DNA of 64,000 nucleotides. Source: Candidatus Aristotella avistercoris. GTDB lineage: Bacteria > Bacillota > Clostridia > Oscillospirales > Ruminococcaceae. The stretch spans positions 1 to 64,000 of the forward strand of contig CAJFOV010000022.1 of assembly GCA_904397835.1 (NCBI GenBank). Direction: 5' to 3'. How positions within the stretch are numbered: the stretch's first letter is position 1; the number at the start of each line of letters is the position of its first letter. Under the pieces are notes generated by a model that made no database searches, had not been told where the DNA came from, and was given only the letters and a program-made list of their open reading frames with translations. This document shows positions 53,018 to 62,568 of the stretch, piece by piece. Position numbers and translations under genes: made by a program.

Positions 53018-53542
53018 ATGAATTCCATCTCCCACCACACCGGTCCCTTCTTGACCAGTTTTGTTCTGCCGGGGGCTGCCCCGCCGCCGGAGCCGGCCGT
53101 GGCCGCACCCTCTCCCCAGGAGAGCACCGGTCCCCTGTTTTACCATCCCCCGCGGGAAAAGAGGCGGCGGCACTGGTGCTCCGATGCCGTCACCTGGTGC
53201 TATGACCACTGGGGCGCCCTGCGGATAGGGGTGGCCAGCTTTTTGATCACCTGCCTGCTGGTGGCGGGAATGGGGGGCTTCTTTGCTGTGGATTACATCT
53301 CCCGGCGGGACGGCTATGACCGGTATCCGGCCCTGTTCTCCTTCCAGAGCCAGCCCCGGGAGGGCACCTACCGGCTGACCTTCTGGGGCACAGAGTACAC
53401 CTTTTCCACCGACCCGGTGAAGAGCGCCCTGGAACAGGCGGCAGAATATTCTTACCTGTTGCCCGCCCCCATCCAGCTGGTGCAGGATCTGATTGCCACC
53501 GGTATCGCAACATTCCAGCAGCCCTGGAACCAGAGTCAATAA
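53018..53542 (+). CDS. Unrecognised membrane protein next to spoIIP
   Basis: 174-aa protein. A proline-rich N-terminal part (PPPEPAVAAPSPQ), a basic EKRRRHW stretch, one membrane helix (about residues 71-92, GVASFLITCLLVAGMGGFFAV) and a C-terminal domain of about 75 residues, probably outside the membrane. No family recognised. ATG 53018 follows AAGGAAG. It lies 33 bp after spoIIP, so a sporulation role is likely but only by context. Confidence 0.72.
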   Translation: MNSISHHTGPFLTSFVLPGAAPPPEPAVAAPSPQESTGPLFYHPPREKRRRHWCSDAVTWCYDHWGALRIGVASFLITCLLVAGMGGFFAVDYISRRDGYDRYPALFSFQSQPREGTYRLTFWGTEYTFSTDPVKSALEQAAEYSYLLPAPIQLVQDLIATGIATFQQPWNQSQ

Positions 53543-53560
53543 AAGAACACATCGAAAAAG

Positions 53561-53592
53561 ACCCCGGCAGAATCGATTCTTCTGCCGGGGTT
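53561..53592. terminator. Bidirectional terminator
   Basis: ACCCCGGCAGAA pairs with TTCTGCCGGGGT around loop TCGATTC, followed by TTCGGTTTTT. It separates the spoIIP-linked gene from the convergent lipoprotein gene. Confidence 0.8.
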
Positions 53593-53612
53593 CGGTTTTT
53601 GATGGGTTTTCG

Positions 53613-54095
53613 CTATGCCGCCAGGGAGGAATCCGCGCTGGAGGACTCCCCCTCAGAGGAGGACGCGCTGCCAAAGGCTTCATCGTAATTCACATACAGG
53701 AAGGTGACGGTGTCCCGATCGGAAACGGCGGTGTCATCGGCGCCCTTGTCCGCCAGCTGGCCGTTGTGGTAGAAGAGCCAGCCGTCTGTCTCCGTGCTGT
53801 TGTAACCGGCAAAGCCGTCATACATGCCGTCGGTGACGGTGTAGGCCATCTTCCCGTTCTGGCACGCCTGCTGGAAGGCCTCCCCAGCGGTGGGGTTCTT
53901 CCCCTCCAGAACGATGGTGGTATCCACCAGGTGCTCCCCGTCCTTGATGACCTGCACCGCGACGGTGATGCTCTGGGTGGAGGAATCCTGGTTGGAACTG
54001 GAGCCGCTGGTTCCCTCCTGGCTGCAGGCGGTGAAGAGCAGCATGGCCATCATGGTCAGCAATGCCAGGGGCATGATCCATTTTCTCTGTCTCAT
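53613..54095 (-). CDS. DUF4430 lipoprotein
   Basis: 160-aa secreted lipoprotein. Signal peptide with lipobox LFTAC (Cys24 lipidated), a Ser/Gln linker, then a DUF4430 (ubiquitin-like) domain as found in cobalamin-binding and other surface proteins: ITVAVQVIKDGEHLVDTTIVLEG, ETDGWLFYHNGQLADKGAD, RDTVTFLYVNY. Ser-rich tail. Start 54095 follows AAGGAG by 9 bp. Ligand unknown. Confidence 0.86.
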   Translation of the reverse strand: MRQRKWIMPLALLTMMAMLLFTACSQEGTSGSSSNQDSSTQSITVAVQVIKDGEHLVDTTIVLEGKNPTAGEAFQQACQNGKMAYTVTDGMYDGFAGYNSTETDGWLFYHNGQLADKGADDTAVSDRDTVTFLYVNYDEAFGSASSSEGESSSADSSLAA

Positions 54096-54366
54096 GGTAA
54101 CAATCTCCTTATCTTTCTCAAAGTGGTGTCCCCATCCCATGGAAGGGCCGGGACAGGGGCAGCGTTTCCTCTATTGTAGCACAGCCCATCTGGGGAGGCA
54201 ATGACCAGGGCATGAAGAAGAAATAAACTTTTCCACTGGGCAAGCTTCACAGAAAAGACCTGCCTGTACAACTGCATGTTGGCGCTGTTCCATGCCGCCC
54301 TCGGTGGGCGGCGCCTTTGGACCGCCCCGGGAGAGTCGATGACGGCCCTTTGCCAGGGGCCTCCCC

Positions 54367-54396
54367 TTGCGGAGGGGCATTTTTCTGTGGTATAAT
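54367..54396 (+). promoter_or_regulatory. Promoter of lepA
   Basis: TTGCGG 54367-54372, 18-bp spacer, TATAAT 54391-54396 with an extended TGG. Confidence 0.65.
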
Positions 54397-54473
54397 TTTT
54401 TCCATTGAGAAGAGAAGAATTGCCCCGGCGGGGGCCTGTACCATACCCCAACAGGGGAAGAAAGGAACCACAC

Positions 54474-56278
54474 ATGTCGAACCGCAGAGAGAACATTCGC
54501 AACTTTTGCATCATCGCCCACATAGACCACGGCAAGTCCACCTTGGCGGACCGGATTCTGGAGCTGACCAGCACCGTGGCCACCCGGGATATGGAGGAGC
54601 AGCTGCTGGACAACATGGACATTGAGCGGGAGCGGGGCATCACCATCAAGGCCCGGGCGGTGAACCTGTTCTACACCGCCAAGGATGGGCAGGAGTACAA
54701 CTTCAACCTCATTGACACCCCGGGGCATGTGGACTTCAACTATGAGGTCTCCCGCTCCCTTGCCGCCTGCGAGGGGGCCATCCTGGTGGTGGACGCCTCC
54801 CAGGGGATTGAGGCCCAGACCCTGGCCAATACCTACCTTGCCATCGAGCACGACCTGGAGGTGGTGCCGGTTCTCAACAAGGTGGACCTGCCCTCCGCCG
54901 ACCCGGACCGGGTGGCCCACGAGATTGAGGATGTCATCGGCCTGCCCGCCCTGGATTCGCCCCGCATCTCCGCCAAGACCGGGCTGAACATCCAGGAGGT
55001 GCTGGAGCGGATCGTCACGGACATCCCCGCCCCCAAGGGGGAGGAGGACGCCCCCCTGAAGGCCCTGATCTTTGACTCCTTTTACGACAGCTACAAGGGG
55101 GTCATTGTCTATGTCCGCGTGGTGGATGGGGTGGTGCGCCCGGGCATGACCATCCGTATGATGGCCACGGGGGCGGAGTTCACCGTGGTGGAGACGGGCT
55201 TTATGGGCGCCACCAGCCTCAAGAGCGCGCCGGAGCTTTATGCCGGGCAGGTGGGCTATATCACCGCCAGAAAAAAAATGTCAAGGATACCCGGGTGGGG
55301 GACACCGTCACCCAGGCGGACAATCCGGCCCAGGAGCCGCTGCCCGGCTACCGGCCGGTGAACCCCATGGTCTTCTCCGGCATCTACCCGGCGGACGGGG
55401 CCAGGTACCCCGACCTGCGGGATGCCCTGGAAAAACTGCAGCTCAACGACGCCTCCCTCTCCTTTGAGCCGGAGACCTCCGTGGCCCTGGGCTTTGGGTT
55501 CCGCTGCGGCTTTTTGGGGCTGCTCCACATGGAGATCATCCAGGAGCGGCTGGAGCGGGAGTTCAATCTGGACCTGATCACCACCGCCCCCTCGGTGGTC
55601 TACCAGATCCATCTGACCAATGGGGAGACGGTGCGGGTGGATAACCCCACCAATTACCCGGACCCCGCCACCATCCAGGGGGCGGAGGAGCCCTTTATCA
55701 AGGCCAGCATCTTCACCCCCACGGCCTACATTGGTTCCATTATGGAGCTGTGTCAGGAGCGCCGGGGCGTCTATCTGGACACCAAATACCTGGATACCGA
55801 CCGGGTGGAGCTCCACTATGAGCTGCCCCTCAACGAGACGGTCTATGACTTTTTTGACGCCCTGAAGTCCCGCACCAAGGGCTACGCCTCCTATGACTAT
55901 GAGATGGCCGGATACCGCCCCGCCAAACTGGTGAAGCTGGATGTCCTCCTCAACGGGGAGGTGGTGGACGCTCTGTCTATGATCCTCCATGCGGACCGGG
56001 CCTATGCCAGGGCCCGCAAGCTCACGGAGAAGCTCAAGGAGAACATCCCCCGCCAGATGTTTGAGGTGCCCATCCAGGCGGCCATTGGCGGCAAGATCAT
56101 CGCCCGTGAGACGGTGAAGGCCTTGCGCAAGGACGTGCTGGCCAAGTGTTACGGCGGCGACATCACCCGTAAGAAGAAGCTGCTGGAAAAGCAGAAGGAG
56201 GGCAAAAAGAAGATGCGCCAGCTGGGGACGGTGGAGCTGCCCCCCGAGGCCTTTACCGCGGTGCTCAAGCTGGATTAA
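54474..56278 (+). CDS. lepA: Elongation factor 4 (LepA), frameshifted at an A8 run
   Basis: Translational GTPase that back-translocates stalled ribosomes. The first frame (54474-55361) has [30 protein letters not shown] and NKVDLP; the rest (from about 55277 to 56278) has [49 protein letters not shown] and the [15 protein letters not shown] end. The frames change at AAAAAAAA (55271-55278). One more A, or a -1 slip on A-AAA-AAA, would give a normal 601-aa LepA ([14 protein letters not shown]). Both frames are otherwise intact. A homopolymer sequencing error, a real mutation, or recoding cannot be told apart here. Confidence 0.9.
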
Positions 56279-56285
56279 AACCAGG

Positions 56286-56316
56286 GACGCAGGGAAGGGG
56301 ATTCCCTGCGTCTTTT
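56286..56316 (+). terminator. Terminator after lepA
   Basis: Perfect 11-bp stem GACGCAGGGAA / TTCCCTGCGTC, 5-nt loop, tail TTTTC. Confidence 0.85.
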
Positions 56317-56655
56317 CACAATCTTCCCTGTGCGGGAGCGGCCCATCCCGCTGCCTTCAGCGGTCCCAGAAAATCGCCTTTGTGATCGATCGTTTCACGC
56401 CCTCGGAGGATCCCGGAAGGGAACGCTGGACTGCGGCAGGAGTGGGGTCCCGGGAGATCCCCCATACTGCCAAGGGCCTTTGGGTATGGTTCTTCCTCCC
56501 TGTCCTTCTGGCGGCAGGGGCAGTTTTCCCCCTGGGAGAAGGGGCTCCACCCATTGTTGGGCGGAGGATCTGGGCCTTCTGCCCCGGGCAAAATGGATCA
56601 GAGGCCCGCCGGAGCCGTTCCCGCAGATGATATGTTTTTGAAAGGAGGCCCCGCC
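56317..56655. other. Intergenic region upstream of hemW
   Basis: About 339 bp of GC-rich DNA without a convincing gene; the hemW frame is open through its last part (from 56554) but without a ribosome site. No clear promoter was found. Confidence 0.4.
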
Positions 56656-57771
56656 ATGGAGCCCATGGGCCTGTATATTCACATTCCCTTTTGCCGGTCC
56701 AAATGCCCCTACTGCGATTTTTATTCTGAGCCCTACCATTCGGACCTGGCCTGGACCTATGTCCGGCGGCTCTGCCAGGGGTTGGAGCAGCAGCCCTTTG
56801 GCCGCCGCCCGGTGGACACCATCTACTTTGGGGGAGGGACCCCATCCCTTCTGCCGTCGATCCTTCTGGAGCGGATCATTCAGGCCGCCGGCCGGGCCTT
56901 CCAGCTGGCCCCTGACACGGAGATCACCTTGGAGGCCAACCCCGGCACCCTGGACGGGACCCAGCTGCGGAACCTGCGCCAGGCGGGTGTCAACCGCCTC
57001 TCTCTGGGAATCCAGTCCCTTCAGGACCGGGAGCTGCAGGCCCTTGGCAGAATCCATACCGCCCGCCAGGCGGTGGAGATGGTGGAGGCGGCCTATGATG
57101 CAGGGTTTCGTAATCTCTCTGGGGATCTTATGTTGGGCATCCCCTACCAGACGCCGGAGACCCTGGGGGAGACCATCCGAACCATGGGCAAACTCCCCCT
57201 GACTCACCTGTCCGCCTACCTATTAAAAATTGAGCCAGGGACTCCCTTCTCCCACATGGATATTCCCGCCCTGTGCGCCGACGAGGACGGCCAGGCGGAC
57301 CTCTACCTGCAGGCGGTGGAGCAGCTGGAGGAGGAGGGCTTTGCCCAATATGAGATCTCCAACTTTGCAAGGGGCGGCCAAGTCTCCCGCCACAACCTGA
57401 AATACTGGCGGGAGGTGGACTACCTGGGCCTGGGGCCAGCGGCCCACTCCAGTGTGGAGGGTCAGCGGTTCTTCTTCCCCCGGGATTTGCAGGCCTTTCT
57501 CGCCGGCCTCTCCCTCTGGGACCATCGGGTGCCGGACGGGCCCGCTGGAGGCCTGGAGGAGACTCTCATGCTCCGACTGCGCCTGACCGAGGGGGTCACC
57601 CGCCCCCTGGTGGAGTCCCTGGGAGGAAGTTGGGTGCTGCTGCAAAAAAAGGCCCGCCCTCTGGCGGGGGCGGGTTTGGTCTGTCTGGAGGAGGACCGGC
57701 TGGCCCTGACGCCCCAGGGTTTTTTGGTGAGCAACCCCATTCTTGCCCAGCTCACAGATATTTGTCCATGA
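56656..57771 (+). CDS. hemW: Radical SAM heme chaperone HemW
   Basis: 371-aa protein of the HemN/HemW family; HemW binds heme and an iron-sulfur cluster and is thought to insert heme into proteins. It is not the coproporphyrinogen oxidase HemN, being shorter and with the cluster motif CRSKCPYCDF (C13, C17, C20). Further motifs: YFGGGTPSLL, EANPGTL, GVNRLSLGIQS, YEISNFARGG and HNLKYWREVDYLGLGPAAHS. AAAGGAGG precedes ATG 56656. Its 3' end overlaps the convergent ChrB-N gene by 20 nt. Confidence 0.93.
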   Translation: MEPMGLYIHIPFCRSKCPYCDFYSEPYHSDLAWTYVRRLCQGLEQQPFGRRPVDTIYFGGGTPSLLPSILLERIIQAAGRAFQLAPDTEITLEANPGTLDGTQLRNLRQAGVNRLSLGIQSLQDRELQALGRIHTARQAVEMVEAAYDAGFRNLSGDLMLGIPYQTPETLGETIRTMGKLPLTHLSAYLLKIEPGTPFSHMDIPALCADEDGQADLYLQAVEQLEEEGFAQYEISNFARGGQVSRHNLKYWREVDYLGLGPAAHSSVEGQRFFFPRDLQAFLAGLSLWDHRVPDGPAGGLEETLMLRLRLTEGVTRPLVESLGGSWVLLQKKARPLAGAGLVCLEEDRLALTPQGFLVSNPILAQLTDICP

Positions 57772-58276
57772 GCTGCTGCAGGCGGGTGGACAGGGCATAG
57801 GCCGAATTTCCCAGGGACTGGGCAAACTGGGCCATGCGGTTCTCCAGCTCCTGCCAGGCGCTGGTGGGTACCGCCTGGCGTCGCCGGACCTTGGAGTATT
57901 CCCGGAGGAGCTGGCCCACCTGATGCTCCACCTGGTCGGGGTCCGATGGCTCCTCCCCAAGGGCGGAGAGCTGCCGCGCCAGCCGTTGGCAGTCCTCCTG
58001 GGCCTGGGCCTCAAAGGCCTGCAGCAGCTGCTGTTCATCCCTGGGGGAGAGGAACTCCAGCTGGATCAGCAAAAAGTCCCCCTGCAGGGCCTGGACCCGC
58101 TCCCCCAATAGGCGGAACCGCTCCACATTCTCCCTGCGGTTGGGGAGCACGGCCATGCCGCTGCGCAGGGGGACGGCGCCCAGCTCTTTGAGCTTGCGCC
58201 AGACATAGACCCTGCCCTTGGAGGGGCTGGCCGGCAGGTTGTAGCAAAACCCCAGCCACTTGCAGGCCACTGCCAT
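57752..58276 (-). CDS. ChrB N-terminal-domain-like protein
   Basis: 174-aa protein. Its first 60 residues (WLGFCYNLPASPSKGRVYVWRKLKELGAVPLRSGMAVLP) match the ChrB-N fold, which is found at the start of chromate-responsive ChrB proteins. The ChrB C-terminal domain and a chrA transporter are absent. The rest is helical and Gln-rich. Start 58276 follows GGAGGGG. A free-standing ChrB-N gene could be a regulator; function unknown. Confidence 0.68.
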   Translation of the reverse strand: MAVACKWLGFCYNLPASPSKGRVYVWRKLKELGAVPLRSGMAVLPNRRENVERFRLLGERVQALQGDFLLIQLEFLSPRDEQQLLQAFEAQAQEDCQRLARQLSALGEEPSDPDQVEHQVGQLLREYSKVRRRQAVPTSAWQELENRMAQFAQSLGNSAYALSTRLQQLMDKYL

Positions 58277-58393
58277 GGGTACCCCTCCCTTCCGTTCTTC
58301 TCTCATCTTAACAACTCTTGCCCCCAGGGTCAACGGAAAATTGGCAGAGGCAGAAAAAATCACAAAAGCCCATGAAAGAATCTGGGGAAATTC

Positions 58394-58422
58394 TTGCATT
58401 TTCTTCTTTGCGATGATAGAAT
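58394..58422 (+). promoter_or_regulatory. Promoter of asnA-glnN
   Basis: TTGCAT 58394-58399, 17-bp spacer, TAGAAT 58417-58422. A GGGGAA/TTCCCC hairpin (58458-58473) lies just before the asnA ribosome site. Confidence 0.68.
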
Positions 58423-58494
58423 GACTAAGTATTTGATCCTGTTTTTGTCTAAAATACGGGGAATCCCTTCCCCTTGCAAAGGAGATTGAGAGCA

Positions 58495-59508
58495 ATGACA
58501 CAAGCTGGTCTGTACCACAAGGGAATCTATCTATCCAAGCTGGACATCATGGAGACCGAGATTGCCATCAAAGCGGCAAAGGATCTCTTTGAGCAGAATT
58601 TGGCCAAGGCTTTGAACTTGACCCGCGTGTCGGCGCCGCTGTTCGTGCGCCCGGAGACCGGCTTGAATGACAATCTCAACGGGGTGGAGCGCCCCGTCCA
58701 GTTTGACGTGCTGGACATGGGGGTGGAGGTGCAGATCGTCCAATCCCTGGCCAAGTGGAAGCGCCTGGCCCTCAAGCGGTACGGCTTTGGACCGGGCTAC
58801 GGCCTCTACACGGATATGAACGCCATCCGCCGGGATGAAAAGCTGGATTGCCTGCACTCGGTCTATGTGGACCAGTGGGACTGGGAGAAGGTCATCACCC
58901 CCGAGACCCGCACGGTGGAGACCCTCAAGGAGACGGTCCAAAAGATCTATGGAGCCCTGCGCTTCACCCAGCAGGAGCTCACCTCCCGGTTCCCCATCCT
59001 GCACAACTTTTTGGGCAAAGAGGTTTACTTTTTGACCTCCCAGGAGCTGGAGGACCGCTATCCGGACCTGACTCCCAAGGAGCGGGAGAACGCCATCGCA
59101 AGGGAACACGGCGCCGTGTTTCTCATGCAGATTGGTGACAAGCTCCGCAGTGGCAAGCCCCACGATTCCCGTTCGCCGGACTATGACGACTGGTCCCTCA
59201 ACGGGGATCTGCTGGTCTGGTATGAGCCTCTGGATATGGCGGTGGAGGTCTCCTCCATGGGCATCCGGGTGGACGCCAAGACCCTGGCGGAGCAGCTGGA
59301 GAAGGCCGGCTGCCAGGACCGTGCGTCGCTGCCCTTCCACCGCATGCTCCTCAATGGGGAACTGCCCCTGACCATGGGCGGCGGCATCGGTCAGTCCCGC
59401 ATCTGTCTGCTGCTGCTGGAAAAGGTCCACATCGGCGAGGTCCAGGCCTCCGTCTGGCCGGATGAGATGCACAATCTCTGTGAATCCCAGGGGATTCACC
59501 TGCTATAA
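58495..59508 (+). CDS. asnA: Aspartate-ammonia ligase (asparagine synthetase A)
   Basis: ATP-dependent synthesis of asparagine from aspartate and free ammonia. The 337-aa product shows the class II synthetase-like fold with [60 protein letters not shown] and [14 protein letters not shown]. Start 58495 follows AAAGGAG. It shares an operon with glnN 48 bp downstream, so both ammonia-assimilating enzymes are co-expressed. Confidence 0.95.
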   Translation: MTQAGLYHKGIYLSKLDIMETEIAIKAAKDLFEQNLAKALNLTRVSAPLFVRPETGLNDNLNGVERPVQFDVLDMGVEVQIVQSLAKWKRLALKRYGFGPGYGLYTDMNAIRRDEKLDCLHSVYVDQWDWEKVITPETRTVETLKETVQKIYGALRFTQQELTSRFPILHNFLGKEVYFLTSQELEDRYPDLTPKERENAIAREHGAVFLMQIGDKLRSGKPHDSRSPDYDDWSLNGDLLVWYEPLDMAVEVSSMGIRVDAKTLAEQLEKAGCQDRASLPFHRMLLNGELPLTMGGGIGQSRICLLLLEKVHIGEVQASVWPDEMHNLCESQGIHLL

Positions 59509-59556
59509 AACCAGATCCATATGACGTTTGCATACGCTGGGAAAGGGGAAAGAACA

Positions 59557-61656
59557 ATGGAAAAGGAAGGAACTGTCGCCATGACCGAGCTCTTTGGCAG
59601 CCGGGTCTTCAACGAGAAGGCCATGCGGGAGCGCCTGTCTGCGGAGGACTACAAGAATTTTCGCACCATGGTCAAAGAGGGGAAATCCATGGATCCCCAG
59701 CTGGCCCAACGGGTGGCCCGGGCCATGATGGATTGGGCCATTGCCCAGGGAGCAACCCACTATACCCACTGGTTCCAGCCCATGAACAATGTCACCGCCG
59801 GCAAGCACGACGCCTTTTTGAACCCGAACATGGATGGCACCGTGGAGATGAAGTTCTCCGCCAAGGCCCTCATCAAGGGGGAGCCAGACGCCTCCTCCTT
59901 CCCATCCGGCGGGCTGCGCAACACCTTTGAGGCCAGGGGCTACACCACCTGGGATCCCACCTCCCCCGCCTTTGTCAAGGACGGCACGCTCTATATTCCC
60001 ACCGCCTTCTGCTCCTACACGGGGGAGGCGCTGGACACCAAGACCCCGCTGCTGCGCTCCATGCAGGCCCTTTCCAAACAGGGGGTGCGGCTGCTGCGGA
60101 TGCTGGGCAACACCACCTGCACCCAGGTGACGCCCACCGTCGGGGCGGAGCAGGAGTATTTCCTCATCGACCGGGAGCTGTTTGAAAAGCGCCTGGATCT
60201 GAAGGTCTGCGGCAGAACCCTGGTGGGCGCCCGGCCCCCTAAGGGCCAGGAGCTGGATGACCACTACTTTGGCCACATCCGCCTACGGGTCTCCGCCTTT
60301 ATGCACGACCTGGATCGGGAGCTATGGAGCCTTGGGGTCTCCAGCAAGACCAAACACAACGAGGTGGCTCCGGCCCAGCACGAGCTGGCCCCCCTCTTTG
60401 ATACGGCCAACATTGCCTGTGACCACAACCAGTTGATGATGGAGACCATGAGGGTAGTGGCCAAACGCCACAAGCTGGCCTGTCTGCTCCATGAAAAGCC
60501 CTTCGCCGGGGTCAACGGGTCCGGCAAACACAACAACTACTCCCTGCTGACCGATGACGGCCTCAACCTCCTGGACCCCGGGGAGAATCCCCTGGAGAAC
60601 AAGACCTTCCTCATTGTGCTCTGCGCCTTTATCACCGCGGTGAACAGCTATGGGGATCTGCTGCGGCTCTCAGCCACCACCCCGGGCAATGACTACCGCC
60701 TGGGCGGGAGCGAGGCGCCCCCCAGCATCGTCTCCGTCTTTTTGGGCAACCGCCTGAGCACCATCCTCCAGGAGGCCGCCGCCGGCTCCTGGCAGGACAA
60801 CAGCTGCCCTGTGTACCTGCGCACCGGCGTAGATGTGCTCACAGACCTGGAGCGGGACGACTCCGACCGCAACCGCACCTCTCCCTTTGCCTTCACCGGC
60901 AACAAGTTTGAGTTCCGCATGGTGGGCTCCAGCCAGTCCATCGCCATGGCCAACGTGGTGCTCAACACCGCTCTGGCGGAGGTATTCTCCCGCTTTGCCG
61001 ACTATCTGGAGACCTGTGAGGACCGGGATGCGGGCATTCAGAAGCTCATCTCCGACACCATGGCCCACCACGGCCGGGTGATCTTCAACGGCAACAACTA
61101 TGCCGAGTCCTGGGCCCAGGAGGCCGCCCGCCGGGGCCTGCCCATCATCCACAATGCGGTGGAGGCCATCGACCGCTGGACGCTGGATAAGAACATGGAG
61201 CTCTTTGACCGGCACCGGGTCTTCACCCGGGTGGAGTGCTTCTCCCGCCAGGAGGTCATGCTGGAGCACTATGACAAGGTTATGGACATTGAGGCCACCA
61301 CCCTCATTGAGATGATGCGCCGTCAGGTGTTGCCGGCCCTGTACCGGTACATGGGGGAGCTGTCCAAGGACAGCCAGACCCTCTCGGCAGTTGGCCGGGG
61401 CAGCAAGGCCTTGGATCGGAACCTGGATCAGCTCACCCAGCTGACCGACACCCTGGAGGCGGAGACCAGCGCCCTGGAGGGGATGATGGATCAGGTTATG
61501 ACCAAGGAGAGCGCCAGAGACCACGCCCTGTACATCTGCAAGAAGGTCCAGCCCCAGATGCTCAAGGTCCGTCAGGCCTGCGATGCTGCGGAGCTGCTGG
61601 TGGACGAGAAGGCCTGGCCCATGCCCACCTATTTTGATCTGATGTTCCGGGTCTAA
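59557..61656 (+). CDS. glnN: Type III glutamine synthetase
   Basis: Assimilates ammonia into glutamine. The 699-aa length is diagnostic of type III (GlnN), as in Bacteroides, cyanobacteria and Clostridia. Motifs: FGSRVFNEKAMRERL start, THYTHWFQPMNNVTAGKHD, FEARGYTTWDPTSPAF, VGAEQEYFLIDRELF, KHNEVAPAQHELAPLF, NGSGKHNNYSL and RLGGSEAPPSIVS. ATG 59557 follows AAAGGGG; an ATG eight codons later also has a ribosome site. A terminator follows. Confidence 0.96.
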   Translation: MEKEGTVAMTELFGSRVFNEKAMRERLSAEDYKNFRTMVKEGKSMDPQLAQRVARAMMDWAIAQGATHYTHWFQPMNNVTAGKHDAFLNPNMDGTVEMKFSAKALIKGEPDASSFPSGGLRNTFEARGYTTWDPTSPAFVKDGTLYIPTAFCSYTGEALDTKTPLLRSMQALSKQGVRLLRMLGNTTCTQVTPTVGAEQEYFLIDRELFEKRLDLKVCGRTLVGARPPKGQELDDHYFGHIRLRVSAFMHDLDRELWSLGVSSKTKHNEVAPAQHELAPLFDTANIACDHNQLMMETMRVVAKRHKLACLLHEKPFAGVNGSGKHNNYSLLTDDGLNLLDPGENPLENKTFLIVLCAFITAVNSYGDLLRLSATTPGNDYRLGGSEAPPSIVSVFLGNRLSTILQEAAAGSWQDNSCPVYLRTGVDVLTDLERDDSDRNRTSPFAFTGNKFEFRMVGSSQSIAMANVVLNTALAEVFSRFADYLETCEDRDAGIQKLISDTMAHHGRVIFNGNNYAESWAQEAARRGLPIIHNAVEAIDRWTLDKNMELFDRHRVFTRVECFSRQEVMLEHYDKVMDIEATTLIEMMRRQVLPALYRYMGELSKDSQTLSAVGRGSKALDRNLDQLTQLTDTLEAETSALEGMMDQVMTKESARDHALYICKKVQPQMLKVRQACDAAELLVDEKAWPMPTYFDLMFRV

Positions 61657-61673
61657 TCCCTACATAACCCTTT

Positions 61674-61703
61674 GGAGCGCGGCGGAAGTGCCGCGCTCCT
61701 TTT
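61674..61703 (+). terminator. Terminator after glnN
   Basis: Perfect 10-bp stem GGAGCGCGGC / GCCGCGCTCC, loop GGAAGT, tail TTTTGG. Confidence 0.85.
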
Positions 61704-61737
61704 GGATTTTAGCGCCCTATTGGAAAGGAGAATTGTC

Positions 61738-62241
61738 ATGCAAACCGAAACTGTTACCTTCCGCCAGGCCCAGATCCAGGACGTGCCCCTGGTGCTGTCC
61801 TTTATCCGGGAATTGGCCGAATATGAAAAGTTGTTGGACCAGGTGGTGGCCACCGAGGAGGGGCTGCGCTACTGGCTCTTTGAAAAGCGGAGCGCCGAGG
61901 TCCTCTTCCTGCTGGAAGATGGGCAGGAGGTGGGATTTGCCCTGTTCTTCCACAATTTTTCCACCTTCCTGGGCCGGGCAGGGCTGTATCTGGAGGATCT
62001 CTATGTGCGCCCCGCCTACCGGGGCAAGGGCTGTGGCAAAGCCCTGATCCAAAAGCTGGCGCAGATTGCCGTCCGGCGGGGCTGCGGCCGCATGGACTGG
62101 TGGTGCCTGGATTGGAACAAACCCAGCATTGGGTTCTACCGCTCTCTGGGGGCCGTGCCCATGGATGAGTGGACCACCTACCGCCTGGAGGGGGAGACTT
62201 TGCAGGAACTGGGGAAAGATCCTGCAAATTCCCCGGAGTGA
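61738..62241 (+). CDS. GNAT acetyltransferase, spermidine/thialysine (SSAT)-like
   Basis: 167-aa acetyltransferase. The blocks ELAEYEKLLDQVVATEEGL, GFALFFHNFSTFLGRAGLYLEDLYV, RPAYRGKGCGKALIQKLA (acetyl-CoA loop), CGRMDWWCLDWN and PMDEWTTYRL are nearly those of the SAT1/SAT2 family, which acetylates diamines or thialysine. Start 61738 follows AAAGGAG. It may be read through from glnN or have its own promoter. Confidence 0.9.
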   Translation: MQTETVTFRQAQIQDVPLVLSFIRELAEYEKLLDQVVATEEGLRYWLFEKRSAEVLFLLEDGQEVGFALFFHNFSTFLGRAGLYLEDLYVRPAYRGKGCGKALIQKLAQIAVRRGCGRMDWWCLDWNKPSIGFYRSLGAVPMDEWTTYRLEGETLQELGKDPANSPE

Positions 62242-62568
62242 TCTTTGCGTGTGGAGCATGGATCCCTCAGGCCCCGATGCAGTTGGGAACCGATACCGGT
62301 CCAAAGGCGGCATCTAACAGACGGCTTTTGGCTTCGTTCGGCCCTTCTGGCCCCACGTTCCCTGACTCCGCCGGCCGGAAAGGGGCTGCGGGCTCTGGCC
62401 CGCCCCACGCGGAGTGGAAAGTTTCTATCAATTTGATTGATCCAATCCCCGTAGCAGGCGGCTGAAGGGTCCCCTGACAGAGCTGGGGGCACACTGTGAA
62501 CCCATACAAAAGAGGGAGCAGAAACGGATTTTCCGTTCCTGCTCCCTTCCGCTTTATGGGCCTTTTTT
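62242..62568 (-). other. Intergenic region with the tail-operon terminator
   Basis: 327 bp without a gene. At 62514-62546, GGGAGCAG..AACGGA pairs with TCCGTT..CTGCTCCC, with one bulge, a likely terminator for the minus-strand tail genes. The rest shows nothing recognisable; the sequence changes style here, which may mark the prophage edge. Confidence 0.5.
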
